The notes below the pieces were generated by a model. That model had not been told where the DNA came from and searched no databases. It saw only the letters and a program-made list of their open reading frames with translations. A program made the translations under genes and the position numbers. From contig SCPD01000016.1 in assembly GCA_005502925.1 (NCBI GenBank), positions 1 through 64,000 of the forward strand: DNA of 64,000 nt. The letters are read 5' to 3'. Below are positions 25,123-33,710 of the stretch, in pieces (within the stretch, counting starts at the first letter, position 1; each line of letters begins with the position of its first letter). Origin of the DNA: Rhizobiales bacterium Y(2018). GTDB lineage: Bacteria; Pseudomonadota; Alphaproteobacteria; Rhizobiales; Aestuariivirgaceae.

Positions 25123-25159
25123 TATAAGCAAGATTATTTCTTGATAATCTGTGCTTATA
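25123..25159. promoter_or_regulatory. Long AT-rich inverted repeat in the LysR/operon control region
   Basis: TATAAGCAAGATTAT (25123-25137) faces ATAATCT, G, TGCTTATA (25144-25159) across TTCTTG. All 15 arm positions pair, with one bulged G at 25151. It is very AT-rich inside a GC-rich genome and lies between the ATPase start (25010) and the LysR start (25265). The size and position fit the activator-binding site of the LysR protein. The rest of 25011-25264 shows no gene. Confidence 0.65.
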
Positions 25160-25264
25160 CTGTTGCCCGCAGGTTCATGGTGGATAGCGGGCGATCTATA
25201 TCCAGGTATAAGTTGAGCTTAACAGCTGGACAGTGTTCCGGCCACCCAAAGTGGACCCTCGCTC

Positions 25265-26173
25265 ATGGTGGAAATCGCTAAGACCGGCATCACCCTTCGG
25301 CAGCTCCAGATTCTTCGAGAGGTCGTCAGAACCGGTTCGGAACGCAGTGCCGCGAAGATGCTGGAAATCACCCAGCCGGCAGTCAGCCAGCAGATCAAGC
25401 AGCTCGAAGCGATGCTCGGCGTTCAATTGTTTCTCAGGGACAAAGGAAGGCTTCAGCCGACAAGCCAGACCATGATGCTGTTCCGCGACACCGACGCCAC
25501 CTTCGTGCAGATGGAGAGGATTTCCCGAACCGTCGCGTCGCTGAAAGGTATCGAAATCGACACGATCAGCATCGCCACGCCCCACATCTTCTGTCTCGAC
25601 CTGATCCCCCGCGCACTGAAGCGGCTTCGCCCGCATCAGCCGCATATGGTCGTCCATATCAGATCCGGCGACTATCATGAGATGGCGGAGCATATCCTGG
25701 AGGGGCGCGCGGATATCGCCCTCTCGCGTCTGCCCATCGATGAGAACATATTCGATTGGGTTCCGGTCGTCACGGCGACAAATGTCTGCGTATTCCATGC
25801 CGGCCACAGATTCTCGCAAGAAGAGCTGATCACGCCCGAGGAAATGAAAGGCGAGCCGCTCATCGACGTCGATCCGCAGTTCAACTCGCAGCAGATGAAC
25901 GAAAATGCCCTGCGCTATATGGGGGTCGAGCCCTATCTCGCGATTCAAGTCGATGTCATCGGCCAGGAAGCGAGCTTCCTGGCGGCTGGGCTGGGCGTAA
26001 CGATCACCAATTCGTTTGCGGCCAGCCAGCTCAAGGCGTTCAGTCTCGAAATCCGTCCCTACGAGCCAAGCTCCCTCTACCATTACATTCTGTTCTGGCA
26101 GAAAGGCCGACGGCTTCCCGCCCTGACGGAGGCGGCGAGGGATGCGCTGGCTGCCTGCGCAAATGACGGATAA
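25265..26173 (+). CDS. LysR family transcriptional regulator
   Basis: This regulator has 302 aa. The N-terminal helix-turn-helix reads LRQLQILREVVRTGSERSAAKMLEITQPAVSQQIKQLE (in parts, residues 9-46), and the effector-binding domain (about 90-295) has the periplasmic-binding-protein fold. It is divergent from the seven-gene operon and is the obvious regulator. The coinducer is probably the imported amino acid or its product. It ends nine bases before the stop of hmuT, which is convergent. Confidence 0.9.
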   Translation: MVEIAKTGITLRQLQILREVVRTGSERSAAKMLEITQPAVSQQIKQLEAMLGVQLFLRDKGRLQPTSQTMMLFRDTDATFVQMERISRTVASLKGIEIDTISIATPHIFCLDLIPRALKRLRPHQPHMVVHIRSGDYHEMAEHILEGRADIALSRLPIDENIFDWVPVVTATNVCVFHAGHRFSQEELITPEEMKGEPLIDVDPQFNSQQMNENALRYMGVEPYLAIQVDVIGQEASFLAAGLGVTITNSFAASQLKAFSLEIRPYEPSSLYHYILFWQKGRRLPALTEAARDALAACANDG

Positions 26174-26182
26174 GGCAGAGAC

Positions 26183-27091
26183 TCAGTCACCGATCTCCGG
26201 ATAAAGCGCCTTGGCGAGATCGCGGACGGCTTGCGCGGTGCGCGGTCCGAAGCCGATCATGTAAGGCCCGTCGAGCACGATCAGCGCGCGGTCGCGGGCG
26301 GCGGGCGTCTGCTTGAGCGCCGGATTGGCGAAGACGAAGTCGGCTGTCGGGCCGCCCTTGCCATCGCTCATCAACAGAACGACTTCGGGCGCGGCCTTCA
26401 GCAGGAATTCCTCAGAGGCCGCCTTGTAGCCCTTCATGCCGCCCAGCGGATTGATGCCACCGGCATAGTGTATGACGGCATCGGCCGCGGTGTCGGCGCC
26501 GGCGGCGCTCAGGCGGGTGAGGCCATGGAAGAACACAACCTTCTTGCGCTTCTCGGGCGGGATCGCGGCGGTGAGATTCGCCGCCGCGGTAAAATCAGCG
26601 CGCACGGTTTGCGCGAGCTCCCGTCCCTTCTCCTCAAGCTTCAGGGCGGCGGCGATGAGCGCGATCTTCTTCTCGATGCCTTCGAGCGAATTGTCCTCCG
26701 GCACCAGAAGGAGCGGAACGGCCGTCGTCTTCAGGACCTCGACCACCGGTGGCGGGCCGATATCCTCGGAGGCGATGATGAGATCGGGCCCGAGCGCCAG
26801 CACACCCTCGGCCGAGAGCGAGCGGCGATAGCCGACATTGGGTTTGGAAAGCGTCGCCTCGGGATAACGGCTGCCGCGATCGACGCCGACGACACGGTCG
26901 CCGGCGCCAAGCGCATAGAGGATCTCGGTGACATCCGGGCCGAGGCTCAGAATGCGCTCGGCCTTGCCCGGGTCGACCGCGCGGCCGGCGGCGTCGGTCA
27001 GCGCCTGCGCGTGGGCCTGCGTCATCAAGACCGCCCAAAACACGCCGATGCAGAGCGCCGAAGCGCGCCGGAGATGAGTGAAGTATTTCAA
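26183..27091 (-). CDS. hmuT: Haem/hemin ABC transporter substrate-binding protein HmuT
   Basis: This periplasmic haem-binding protein of about 302-305 aa belongs to the cobalamin/siderophore cluster (BtuF-like fold). Features are a signal peptide ending AHAQ, RILSLGPDVTEILYALGAGDRVVGVD split over residues 47-72, VGYRRSLSAEGVLALGPDLIIAS and the family phrase AGGINPLGGMKGYK. The start is uncertain: TTG at 27091 has AGGGG at a better distance than TTG at 27100, and no ATG is available. It is divergent from the receptor gene. HmuU and HmuV are not in the window. Confidence 0.85.
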   Translation of the reverse strand: MKYFTHLRRASALCIGVFWAVLMTQAHAQALTDAAGRAVDPGKAERILSLGPDVTEILYALGAGDRVVGVDRGSRYPEATLSKPNVGYRRSLSAEGVLALGPDLIIASEDIGPPPVVEVLKTTAVPLLLVPEDNSLEGIEKKIALIAAALKLEEKGRELAQTVRADFTAAANLTAAIPPEKRKKVVFFHGLTRLSAAGADTAADAVIHYAGGINPLGGMKGYKAASEEFLLKAAPEVVLLMSDGKGGPTADFVFANPALKQTPAARDRALIVLDGPYMIGFGPRTAQAVRDLAKALYPEIGD

Positions 27092-27148
27092 TAGAATCAA
27101 GCCCCTGAAGAGAAATGCGGAGAATGTGATTCAATCATCACATAATAC

Positions 27149-27175
27149 TTGACTATATTAGTCGGAAATTAATAT
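27149..27175 (+). promoter_or_regulatory. hmuR promoter with overlapping palindrome
   Basis: A promoter-like TTGACT (27149-27154) and TAATAT (27170-27175) lie in the hmuT/hmuR divergent region. The palindrome GACTA-TAT-TAGTC (27151-27163) overlaps the -35 box, the right place for an iron-responsive repressor such as Fur, Irr or RirA. Spacing of 15 bp is short and the consensus of none of these regulators is matched exactly. Confidence 0.4.
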
Positions 27176-27279
27176 GCAAGGGATGCGCAGGCCGACGGAA
27201 GCTTGGACGCGTCAAACGAGCCCGCCAGACCCTATCGGTTTCAGCCAGCCATTCATCCTCATCAAAAGGAGAAGTGGCC

Positions 27280-29427
27280 GTGCCACGGACCATCAAGACC
27301 CTGCTGCTGGCAGGAACCGCCATCACATCGATCCTCATCCTCACCACCTCGCCGCTGGCGGCGCAGGAGCAGCGCAAGGTGAAACCTCCGCAGGAGGAAC
27401 AGGAGCCCTCCGAGGCCAAGGCGAACCGCGAAACCGAGCTCGACCTCATCACCGTCACCGCGACGCTGATCGACGCGCCGGTGATCGATTCACTGTCGGG
27501 GACGAGTTATGTCGGCGAAAAGGATCTCGAGCGCATCCAGGCCAATACGCCGGCCGACATCTTCCGCACCACGCCGGGCGTCGGCGCCACGATGAATGGC
27601 GACGATCCGGCAACCGCCATCAATATCCGCGGCCTCCAGCAATATGGCCGCGTCGTCGTTACCCTCGATGGCGCGCGCCAGGATTACTGGCGGGTCGGCC
27701 ATGGCTCGGGCTCCTTCTATGTCGAGCCGGACCTGCTCAAGGCCGTCACCGTCATCCGGGGCCCCGTCTCCAACGCCTATGGCTCGGGCGGCATCGGCGG
27801 TCTCGTCGCCTTCGAAACCAAGGATGCCGGCGATTTCCTCAAATCCGACGAGCAATATGCGATCAGCGAAAAGGTGGGCTACGAGACCAATGGCGAGGGC
27901 TGGACGACCAGCACCACGGCGGCGATCCGGCCGCACAAGGCCCTCGATATCATCGGCAATGTGAACTGGCGCGACCGCGACACTTATGACGACGGCAATG
28001 GCGATGAGGTGCGCTGGACCGGCGAGGAAGTGACGAGCGGCTATGGCAAAGCGACCTTCCGCCCGGCCGATGGCCATGAGATCAAGCTGGGCGCCATCCT
28101 GCAACGTTATGACGACTATGTCTCAGGTTCGAGCGGCTCCAATTCGGCGACACTCAGCCGCTATGACGCCGACACCGTCAACGACACCTATACGGCGAAA
28201 TATACCTATTCCGATCCCGATGACCGGCTGCTCGACTATTCCTTCACCGCCTATCACAACCAGACGAAAGCCGAGCAGACGCAGGTCTGGCCACCGGCGG
28301 CGGCCGGCAATTTCCGCTATTACGATGTGCGCACCACCGGCGCCTCGGGCGACAATTCCTCACGCTTTGATGCCTTCAGCCTCGCCCATACGCTGACCTA
28401 TGGCGGCGACTATTATTTCCTCGAAGGCGAATCCTCGGCCGCCCATTTCGGCGCCGGCGAGGCTCAGGCCTATGGCGCCTTCATGCAGTGGATGGGCGAA
28501 TACGGCTCCTGGCTCGAGCTCATCGCGGCCGTGCGGTATGACGGCTATCAGCTCGATGGCGAGACCAAGGCCACGCAGGCGACGCCGCCCGAGGAGGAGT
28601 CGCTCAATGGCGACAGGGTGTCGCCGCGCTTCACGGTCGGCGTGACACCCTTCACCGGCTTCCAGCTGTTCGGCGGCTATTCGGAGGGCTATCGGGCGCC
28701 CGGACTTCAGGATGTGTTCCGCGGCACCGGCGCCCATGGCAGCGCCGACAGCTATGTGCCGAATTTCAACCTGAAGCCGGAAGTGGCCAAGAGCTGGGAA
28801 GGCGGCGTCAATCTCAAATATGACGGGCTCTTCGCCGAGAACGATCTGCTACGCGGCAAGTTCACCGCCTTCTACACCAAGGTCCATGACTATATCGAAA
28901 CCGACCTCACGGTCCTGCCGCGCATGGCCGACAATATCGGCACCGCCCGTCTGCAAGGCGTCGAGGCGGAGCTCATCTACGATCTCGGCTGGGGCTTCAT
29001 CAACCTGACCGGCGCCCTCATCGATGCTGAGCTGATCGACACGAAGAATCCCAAATATGACGGCCAGCCCCTGGAAAACGCGCCGCTCGACAAATTCTCG
29101 GCGACGCTCGGCTTCCGCGCCTTCGAGGATCAGCTGGTCTTCGGCGGCCAGTTCCTGGCGGTCGGCGAAGTCAAACGCACGCAGCGCTCGTCCGGCACGA
29201 ATCCGGGCCAGGTCGACGGCCCGGCGCAATATAGCGATGGCTACGAGCTGGTGAATCTCTTCGCCAACTGGACGGTCGCGGAGAATCTGAAGCTCGATCT
29301 CGCGGTCGAGAACCTGTTCGACGCCGCCTATACCGATCCGCAGAGCGCCTGGAGCTACACATCCGATGTCGAGCAAGGCAAGGGCCGCACCTTCAAGATC
29401 GGCTTGACGACGCGGTTCGGCGGTTGA
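27280..29427 (+). CDS. hmuR: TonB-dependent haem/hemoglobin receptor HmuR
   Basis: This is an outer-membrane receptor of about 715 aa. After a signal peptide ending in PLAAQ, a plug domain holds VTATLIDAPVID (TonB-box region) and EKDLERIQANTPADIFRTTPGV; NIRGLQQYGRVVVTLDGARQ and VIRGPVSNAYGSGGIGG are typical. The barrel follows, with FGGYSEGYRAPGLQDVFR and PEVAKSWEGGVNLK, and ends in aromatic-terminated strands (GLTTRFGG). GTG 27280 is preferred because AAGGAG (27266-27271) is eight bases away; GTG 27274 is too close. Iron limitation is the expected signal. Confidence 0.9.
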   Translation: MPRTIKTLLLAGTAITSILILTTSPLAAQEQRKVKPPQEEQEPSEAKANRETELDLITVTATLIDAPVIDSLSGTSYVGEKDLERIQANTPADIFRTTPGVGATMNGDDPATAINIRGLQQYGRVVVTLDGARQDYWRVGHGSGSFYVEPDLLKAVTVIRGPVSNAYGSGGIGGLVAFETKDAGDFLKSDEQYAISEKVGYETNGEGWTTSTTAAIRPHKALDIIGNVNWRDRDTYDDGNGDEVRWTGEEVTSGYGKATFRPADGHEIKLGAILQRYDDYVSGSSGSNSATLSRYDADTVNDTYTAKYTYSDPDDRLLDYSFTAYHNQTKAEQTQVWPPAAAGNFRYYDVRTTGASGDNSSRFDAFSLAHTLTYGGDYYFLEGESSAAHFGAGEAQAYGAFMQWMGEYGSWLELIAAVRYDGYQLDGETKATQATPPEEESLNGDRVSPRFTVGVTPFTGFQLFGGYSEGYRAPGLQDVFRGTGAHGSADSYVPNFNLKPEVAKSWEGGVNLKYDGLFAENDLLRGKFTAFYTKVHDYIETDLTVLPRMADNIGTARLQGVEAELIYDLGWGFINLTGALIDAELIDTKNPKYDGQPLENAPLDKFSATLGFRAFEDQLVFGGQFLAVGEVKRTQRSSGTNPGQVDGPAQYSDGYELVNLFANWTVAENLKLDLAVENLFDAAYTDPQSAWSYTSDVEQGKGRTFKIGLTTRFGG

Positions 29428-29441
29428 AGGAGTTGATCTTG

Positions 29442-30518
29442 ATGAATGAACTCACCTGTGAAGCCCGTATCGCGATGCCGTCGGCGGCCGACTATATCGA
29501 CCGCATCACCGACCGGCTGTTCAGCTTCGATGCGGTGGTGACGACCAAGGGCGGCGGGATCGGCTTCCGCTTTCCGGCCGGGCAGGCGACGCTCGACCTT
29601 TCACCCGATCTCCTCACCGTGCGGCTTGCGGCCGCCGATGCCGACCGGCTGGCGCGGCTCAAGGACATCCTGGCGACGTCGATCGAGCTTCATGCGAAGC
29701 GGGCCAGCCCGCAGATCGTGTGGGAAGGCGATCTCGCCGGCGACAGGAGGCTCGCGCAGTTCCGCGAGATGCGCGTCGCCGAGATCCATGATCTGACGCC
29801 GCATATGCGGCGGGTCAGGCTTTCGGGTGACAATCTCGCGCGTTTCGCCGACTTCGAGGGCATGCATGTACGGGTGCTGTTCCCGACGGCGCACGTGCCG
29901 GAGCCTTTATGGCCCGAGGCCGGGCCGAACGGCCTGCCGGTCTGGCCGGCGGAGGAACGCCGCACCCCTGCCCGCGTCTATACGATCCGCCGGCTCGATG
30001 TCGCCGCGGGATTCATGGACATCGACTTCGTGATGCATGGCGATGAGAGCATCGGCTCGGGCTGGGCGGCGGCGGCGCGGCCTGGCAATGTCGTCGGCAT
30101 CATGGGTCCGCTCGGACGGCCGGTGCGCAAGGCCGAATGGCTTGTGCTGGGCGCCGACGAGACCGGGCTTCCGGCGCTCGGGCGCATCCTCGAAAGGCTG
30201 CCGGCCGACACCAAGGGCCTCGCCTTCATCGAAGTCGCGGACAGGGACGAAGAACAGATCATCGCCCATCCATCCGGCTTCGAGCTGCGGTGGATCCATC
30301 GCAACGGAACAGCGCCCGGCGAACACCGGCATCTGGCCGAAGCCGTCTGCGCGGTGGAGCGCCCAGCGAGCGTGAAATGCTTCAGCTGGTTCGCCGCCGA
30401 AGCGGAAGCGGCCAAGACGGTGCGCGAGTTTTGGCGCGGCAAGCTGGGATTGGGCCGCGATGAAACGCTGGCCGCCGCCTACTGGCGGCGCGGCGCGTTA
30501 GGGCCGATGGCGGGGTAA
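29442..30518 (+). CDS. Siderophore-interacting flavoprotein with N-terminal DUF2218 domain
   Basis: This cytoplasmic ferric reductase-type protein has 358 aa. Residues 1-95 resemble the small DUF2218 domain; about 110-358 form the SIP/FAD-binding part, with MRRVRLSG, RVYTIRRLD (FAD site), GIMGPLGRP, LGADETGLPALGRIL and a C-terminal CFSWFAAEAEAAKTVR followed by YWRRGA, all typical of SIP proteins. GAAGGAG precedes the ATG at 29442. It is 14 bases after hmuR, so it likely releases iron from the imported ligand. Confidence 0.85.
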   Translation: MNELTCEARIAMPSAADYIDRITDRLFSFDAVVTTKGGGIGFRFPAGQATLDLSPDLLTVRLAAADADRLARLKDILATSIELHAKRASPQIVWEGDLAGDRRLAQFREMRVAEIHDLTPHMRRVRLSGDNLARFADFEGMHVRVLFPTAHVPEPLWPEAGPNGLPVWPAEERRTPARVYTIRRLDVAAGFMDIDFVMHGDESIGSGWAAAARPGNVVGIMGPLGRPVRKAEWLVLGADETGLPALGRILERLPADTKGLAFIEVADRDEEQIIAHPSGFELRWIHRNGTAPGEHRHLAEAVCAVERPASVKCFSWFAAEAEAAKTVREFWRGKLGLGRDETLAAAYWRRGALGPMAG

Positions 30519-30545
30519 TAGCGCGTAGCGAATGTTACTCTATAA

Positions 30546-30660
30546 ATCCTCACCCTGAGGTGCGAGCGCAGCGAGCCTCGAAGGGTGTGTTGGAACATAC
30601 TCGCTCTATCCTGATCGATGCTTCGAGGCCCGGCTGCGCCGAGCACCTCAGCATGAGGAT
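30546..30660. repeat. Long imperfect inverted repeat between convergent genes
   Basis: The left side starts ATCCTCACCCTGAGGTGC and continues GCCTCGAAG; the right side reads CTTCGAGGC and ends GCACCTCAGCATGAGGAT. The two parts fold back over about 40 bases each. The CCTCACCCTGAG core also occurs at 43873-43920. It looks like a dispersed extragenic palindrome of the Hyphomicrobiales type, placed between the SIP gene and the convergent methyltransferase. Confidence 0.65.
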
Positions 30661-30670
30661 TATCTAAAGA

Positions 30671-31870
30671 TCAGCGTCGGAATAGAGCCACCATCTCCAC
30701 ATGCGCCGTAAAGGCGAATTGATCGATCGGCGTCACGCGCGTCAGGCGATAGCCGCCTTCGATCAGAAGGCGCGCGTCGCGGGCGAAACTCGCGGGGTCG
30801 CAGGAGACGGCGATGACGGTCTTTACCGTTGATTTCGCCAGTTGGCGGGCCTGCGCCTCGGCGCCGGCGCGCGGTGGGTCGAAGATCACCGCGTCGAAAT
30901 CCTTCAGCTCGCGCGCCACCAATGGCTCGCGGAAGAGGTCGCGCGCTTTTGCCTCGACCGGCTTCAAGCCGGAGGCCTTGCGGATGGCTTCGGTCAGCGC
31001 GGCAATTGCCGAGCGATCGCTGTCGGCGGCGAAGACACGCGTCCTGCCGGCAAGGCGCAGCGCAAAGACGCCGACACCGCAGAAGAGATCGGCGACGTGT
31101 TTCGCCTTGCCGAGATTCTCGATGACGAGCATCGCCAAGGTCGCCTCACCGGCGCGCGTCGCCTGCAGGAAAGAGCCCGCCGGCAGACGAACCGATGCCG
31201 TGCCGGCCGAGACCTCCGGTACGATCCGCGTCACCAAGGGCTCGCGATTGACGGACAACCTGGCCAGCTTTTCGGTCTCGACCAAAGCCGCCAAGGCTGG
31301 TGTCGGCTTCCGCCTCGTCGTGACGTCGACATCGAGCCCCGTCTCGCTGGCAGTGAAAGCGACGTCGCAATCACCGATCAGCGCGCCGATGCGCCGGGCG
31401 ATTTCAGGGGCGGCGGCGAGCGCCGGCACGAGAATGGGACAATGATCGAGCGGATGGATGCCGTGGCTGCGCGCGGCGTTGAAGCCGGCGATCACACCCT
31501 CCGTGGTCCGCTTCACATGCAAGGTGGCACGCCGGCGTCCCTCGCCTTGCGCATCGATCAAAGGCTCGACCTCGACGGCGATACCCTGGTTCTTCAGGGC
31601 GGTGGCGACGAGACCACGCTTCCACAGGCGATAGGCTTCCGACTGCCACTGCTGGATCTGGCAGCCGCCGCAGCGGGTGAAATGCGGACAGAAGGGTTCG
31701 ATGCGCTCAGGGCTCGACGTGACGATTTCGCGCAACAGCGCGTGACTGCCGGAGATGTCGGCCTCGACCACCTCGCCCGGCAATGCATAGAGCACATAGA
31801 CAGGCCGCCCCTCCACCTCGCCGATGGCTTCGCCATGGTGGCCCATTTCAGTGAGTTTCAGTCTGGTCAC
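30671..31870 (-). CDS. RNA (uracil-5-)-methyltransferase, RumA/RlmD-like
   Basis: This SAM-dependent tRNA or rRNA m5U methyltransferase has 399 aa. An N-terminal TRAM-like part (1-55) is followed by an Fe-S cluster motif CPHFTRCGGCQ (about 60-70, with a fourth Cys in DHCPIL), then the SAM domain with DLFCGVGVFAL (about 265), IFDPPRAGAEAQ (about 330) and the nucleophile Cys in AVSCDPASFARD (about 355). The start is GTG at 31870, overlapping the stop of the thiamine pyrophosphokinase gene. The exact RNA target is not determined by sequence. Confidence 0.88.
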   Translation of the reverse strand: MTRLKLTEMGHHGEAIGEVEGRPVYVLYALPGEVVEADISGSHALLREIVTSSPERIEPFCPHFTRCGGCQIQQWQSEAYRLWKRGLVATALKNQGIAVEVEPLIDAQGEGRRRATLHVKRTTEGVIAGFNAARSHGIHPLDHCPILVPALAAAPEIARRIGALIGDCDVAFTASETGLDVDVTTRRKPTPALAALVETEKLARLSVNREPLVTRIVPEVSAGTASVRLPAGSFLQATRAGEATLAMLVIENLGKAKHVADLFCGVGVFALRLAGRTRVFAADSDRSAIAALTEAIRKASGLKPVEAKARDLFREPLVARELKDFDAVIFDPPRAGAEAQARQLAKSTVKTVIAVSCDPASFARDARLLIEGGYRLTRVTPIDQFAFTAHVEMVALFRR

Positions 31871-32502
31871 GCAACACTCTCAGGATAAGCGAGCGCCACG
31901 GCATAGCCTTGGTTCAGCCGCACCGTCACCGGCCCCAGCGCCACATTCGACACGGTGAGGCTCGAGCCCAGAGGCACCGAGCGGTTGACCAGCGGCCATT
32001 TCACCCCTTCGAGATCGAGGCCGGCCAGATCGGTGAAGGGCACGACGCTGAAGCGGCTGCCGGACGGCAGGTCGAAATGATGGGTGCCGTTGAGGATCGG
32101 ATAGGCCTCCTCTGTGCCGCTGGTGATGAAGGCATGGACCCGCCTTCGCCCCAGTTTCAGGATCAGGCCCAGATGCGAGGCGGCATGGTCGGTCTGGCCG
32201 CCAAGGCCGCCCACCAGCACGATCTCGCGGGCGCCGAGCTTGATCGCCTCGTCCACCGCGATCTCGCCGTCGGTCTTGTCCTTCTCAGCCGGGAAAGCAT
32301 GACGGGTCACGTCCTTATGGCGCTCGGCAAGGTCCTCCGAGGTCGAATCAAAGTCACCGACCCACAATTCAGGCACGACGCCCAGCGTGTCGGCATGCGC
32401 CATGCCGCCATCGGCGGCAATGATGCGCGCCTTCTGTATCTGGGACGCGAGACGTGACGTCGCCGTCAGGTCCCCGCCGAGAAGCACAACGAAACGGGTC
32501 AT
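31867..32502 (-). CDS. thiN: Thiamine pyrophosphokinase
   Basis: This enzyme of 211 aa transfers pyrophosphate from ATP to thiamine. Motifs are AADGGMAHA (about 29), PELWVGDFDS (about 43), PAEKDKTDGEIA (about 69) and GGLGGQTDHAASHLG (about 97), which form the nucleotide and magnesium sites; the C-terminal domain binds thiamine. The start at 32502 begins MTRFVVLLGG; a longer frame has no family-like N terminus. It is divergent from the thiamine transporter operon, so import and activation are side by side. Confidence 0.9.
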   Translation of the reverse strand: MTRFVVLLGGDLTATSRLASQIQKARIIAADGGMAHADTLGVVPELWVGDFDSTSEDLAERHKDVTRHAFPAEKDKTDGEIAVDEAIKLGAREIVLVGGLGGQTDHAASHLGLILKLGRRRVHAFITSGTEEAYPILNGTHHFDLPSGSRFSVVPFTDLAGLDLEGVKWPLVNRSVPLGSSLTVSNVALGPVTVRLNQGYAVALAYPESVA

Positions 32503-32557
32503 GCCCCAAGCCATAACAGATGAAGCTTGCCAGCGCACCCCTCAATGCCTATGGTCC

Positions 32558-32660
32558 GTCCCGCTCTCAACGGGGTGCTTATTTCGAGCTGAGAGGCCCA
32601 TCCGGGCTAACCCGCTGAACCTGATCCGGCTCATACCGGCGGAGGGATTGCGAGCGGGTT
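32558..32660 (+). ncRNA. TPP riboswitch (THI element)
   Basis: All conserved blocks are present in order: P1 CCCGCTC (32560-32566) with GAGCGGG (32652-32658), GGGGTGC, the pyrimidine-sensing GCTGAGAGG, ACCCGCTGAACCTGATCCGG and TACCGGCGGAGGGA, which bind the pyrophosphate. It lies in the leader of thiBPQ, so the transporter is switched off when thiamine pyrophosphate is plentiful. Confidence 0.95.
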
Positions 32661-32672
32661 CCAACGAGCCCC

Positions 32673-32701
32673 TTCCTCCTTCACCCGGTGAATAGGAGGA
32701 A
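32673..32701 (+). promoter_or_regulatory. SD-sequestering hairpin, riboswitch expression platform
   Basis: TTCCTCC (32673-32679) pairs with GGAGGAA (32695-32701), and TTCACC with GGTGAA extends the stem. The right arm contains the GGAGG Shine-Dalgarno of thiB, ten bases before the ATG. When the hairpin forms, ribosome access is blocked, so control is probably at translation. No T run is present. Confidence 0.75.
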
Positions 32702-32708
32702 CTAAAAA

Positions 32709-33710
32709 ATGAAGAAACTTCTCTTCACCCTGATGGCGTTCTGCGCGATTTCAACCACTGCGCAGGCGGCGGAAACGCTGACCGTCTATACTTATGAAAG
32801 CTTCACCGCCGAATGGGGCCCCGGTCCCAAGGTGAAACAGGCTTTCGAAAAGCAATGCGGCTGCACGCTCAATTTCGTGGCGGTGACCGACGGCGTCGCC
32901 ATGCTCAACCGCCTCAAGCTCGAAGGCTCGGGCACCCAGGCCGATGTGGTGCTGGGGCTCGACACCAACCTTACGGCAGAGGCCAGGGCGACCGGCCTGT
33001 TCGGCCCACATGGCCAGGATGCGTCCAAGCTTGCGCTGCCCATCGCCTGGACCGACGACACCTTCCTTCCCTATGACTACGCGCATTTCGCGGTGATCTA
33101 CGATACCGAGAAGATCAAGCCGGCGGACGCCTATAAGAGCCTCAAGGATCTCGTCGAAGGGAACCCAGAGCAGAAGATCATCCTGCAGGATCCGCGCAGC
33201 TCGACGCCGGGCCTCGGCTTCCTGCTGTGGGTGAAATCCGTCTATGGCGACAAGGCGGCCGAGGCGTGGACAAAGCTGAAGCCGCGCATCCTCACCACGA
33301 CGCCCGGCTGGTCGGAAGCCTATGGCCTCTTCACCAAAGGCGAGGCGCCGATGGTGCTCTCCTATACGACATCGCCCGCCTATCATATCATCGCCGAGAA
33401 GACGGAGCGCTATCAGGCTATGAAGTTCTCGGAAGGCCATTATCTGCAGGTCGAGGTCGCGGGCCTTATCGCCAACTCGCCCGAAAAGAAGCTCGCCGAG
33501 CAGTTCCTCGCTTTCATGGAAGGCCCCGGCTTCCAGGACGCGATCCCCGAAAACAACTGGATGTTCCCGACGGGCAAGACCACCAACCCGCTGCCCGCCA
33601 CGTTCGATCAAATGGTGAAGCCGGACAAGACTTTCCTCTATACGCCGGAGGAAGTGGCCGACCATCGCCGCGCCTGGATCGACGAATGGCTCAATGCGAT
33701 GAGTAAATGA
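32709..33710 (+). CDS. thiB: Thiamine-binding periplasmic protein ThiB
   Basis: This 333-aa solute-binding protein for thiamine or its phosphates has a signal peptide ending TAQA-A. The mature part begins [11 protein letters not shown], and has the TbpA-like [40 protein letters not shown] and [17 protein letters not shown]. It is the first gene of the riboswitch-controlled operon and its stop overlaps thiP (ATGA). Confidence 0.95.
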   Translation: MKKLLFTLMAFCAISTTAQAAETLTVYTYESFTAEWGPGPKVKQAFEKQCGCTLNFVAVTDGVAMLNRLKLEGSGTQADVVLGLDTNLTAEARATGLFGPHGQDASKLALPIAWTDDTFLPYDYAHFAVIYDTEKIKPADAYKSLKDLVEGNPEQKIILQDPRSSTPGLGFLLWVKSVYGDKAAEAWTKLKPRILTTTPGWSEAYGLFTKGEAPMVLSYTTSPAYHIIAEKTERYQAMKFSEGHYLQVEVAGLIANSPEKKLAEQFLAFMEGPGFQDAIPENNWMFPTGKTTNPLPATFDQMVKPDKTFLYTPEEVADHRRAWIDEWLNAMSK

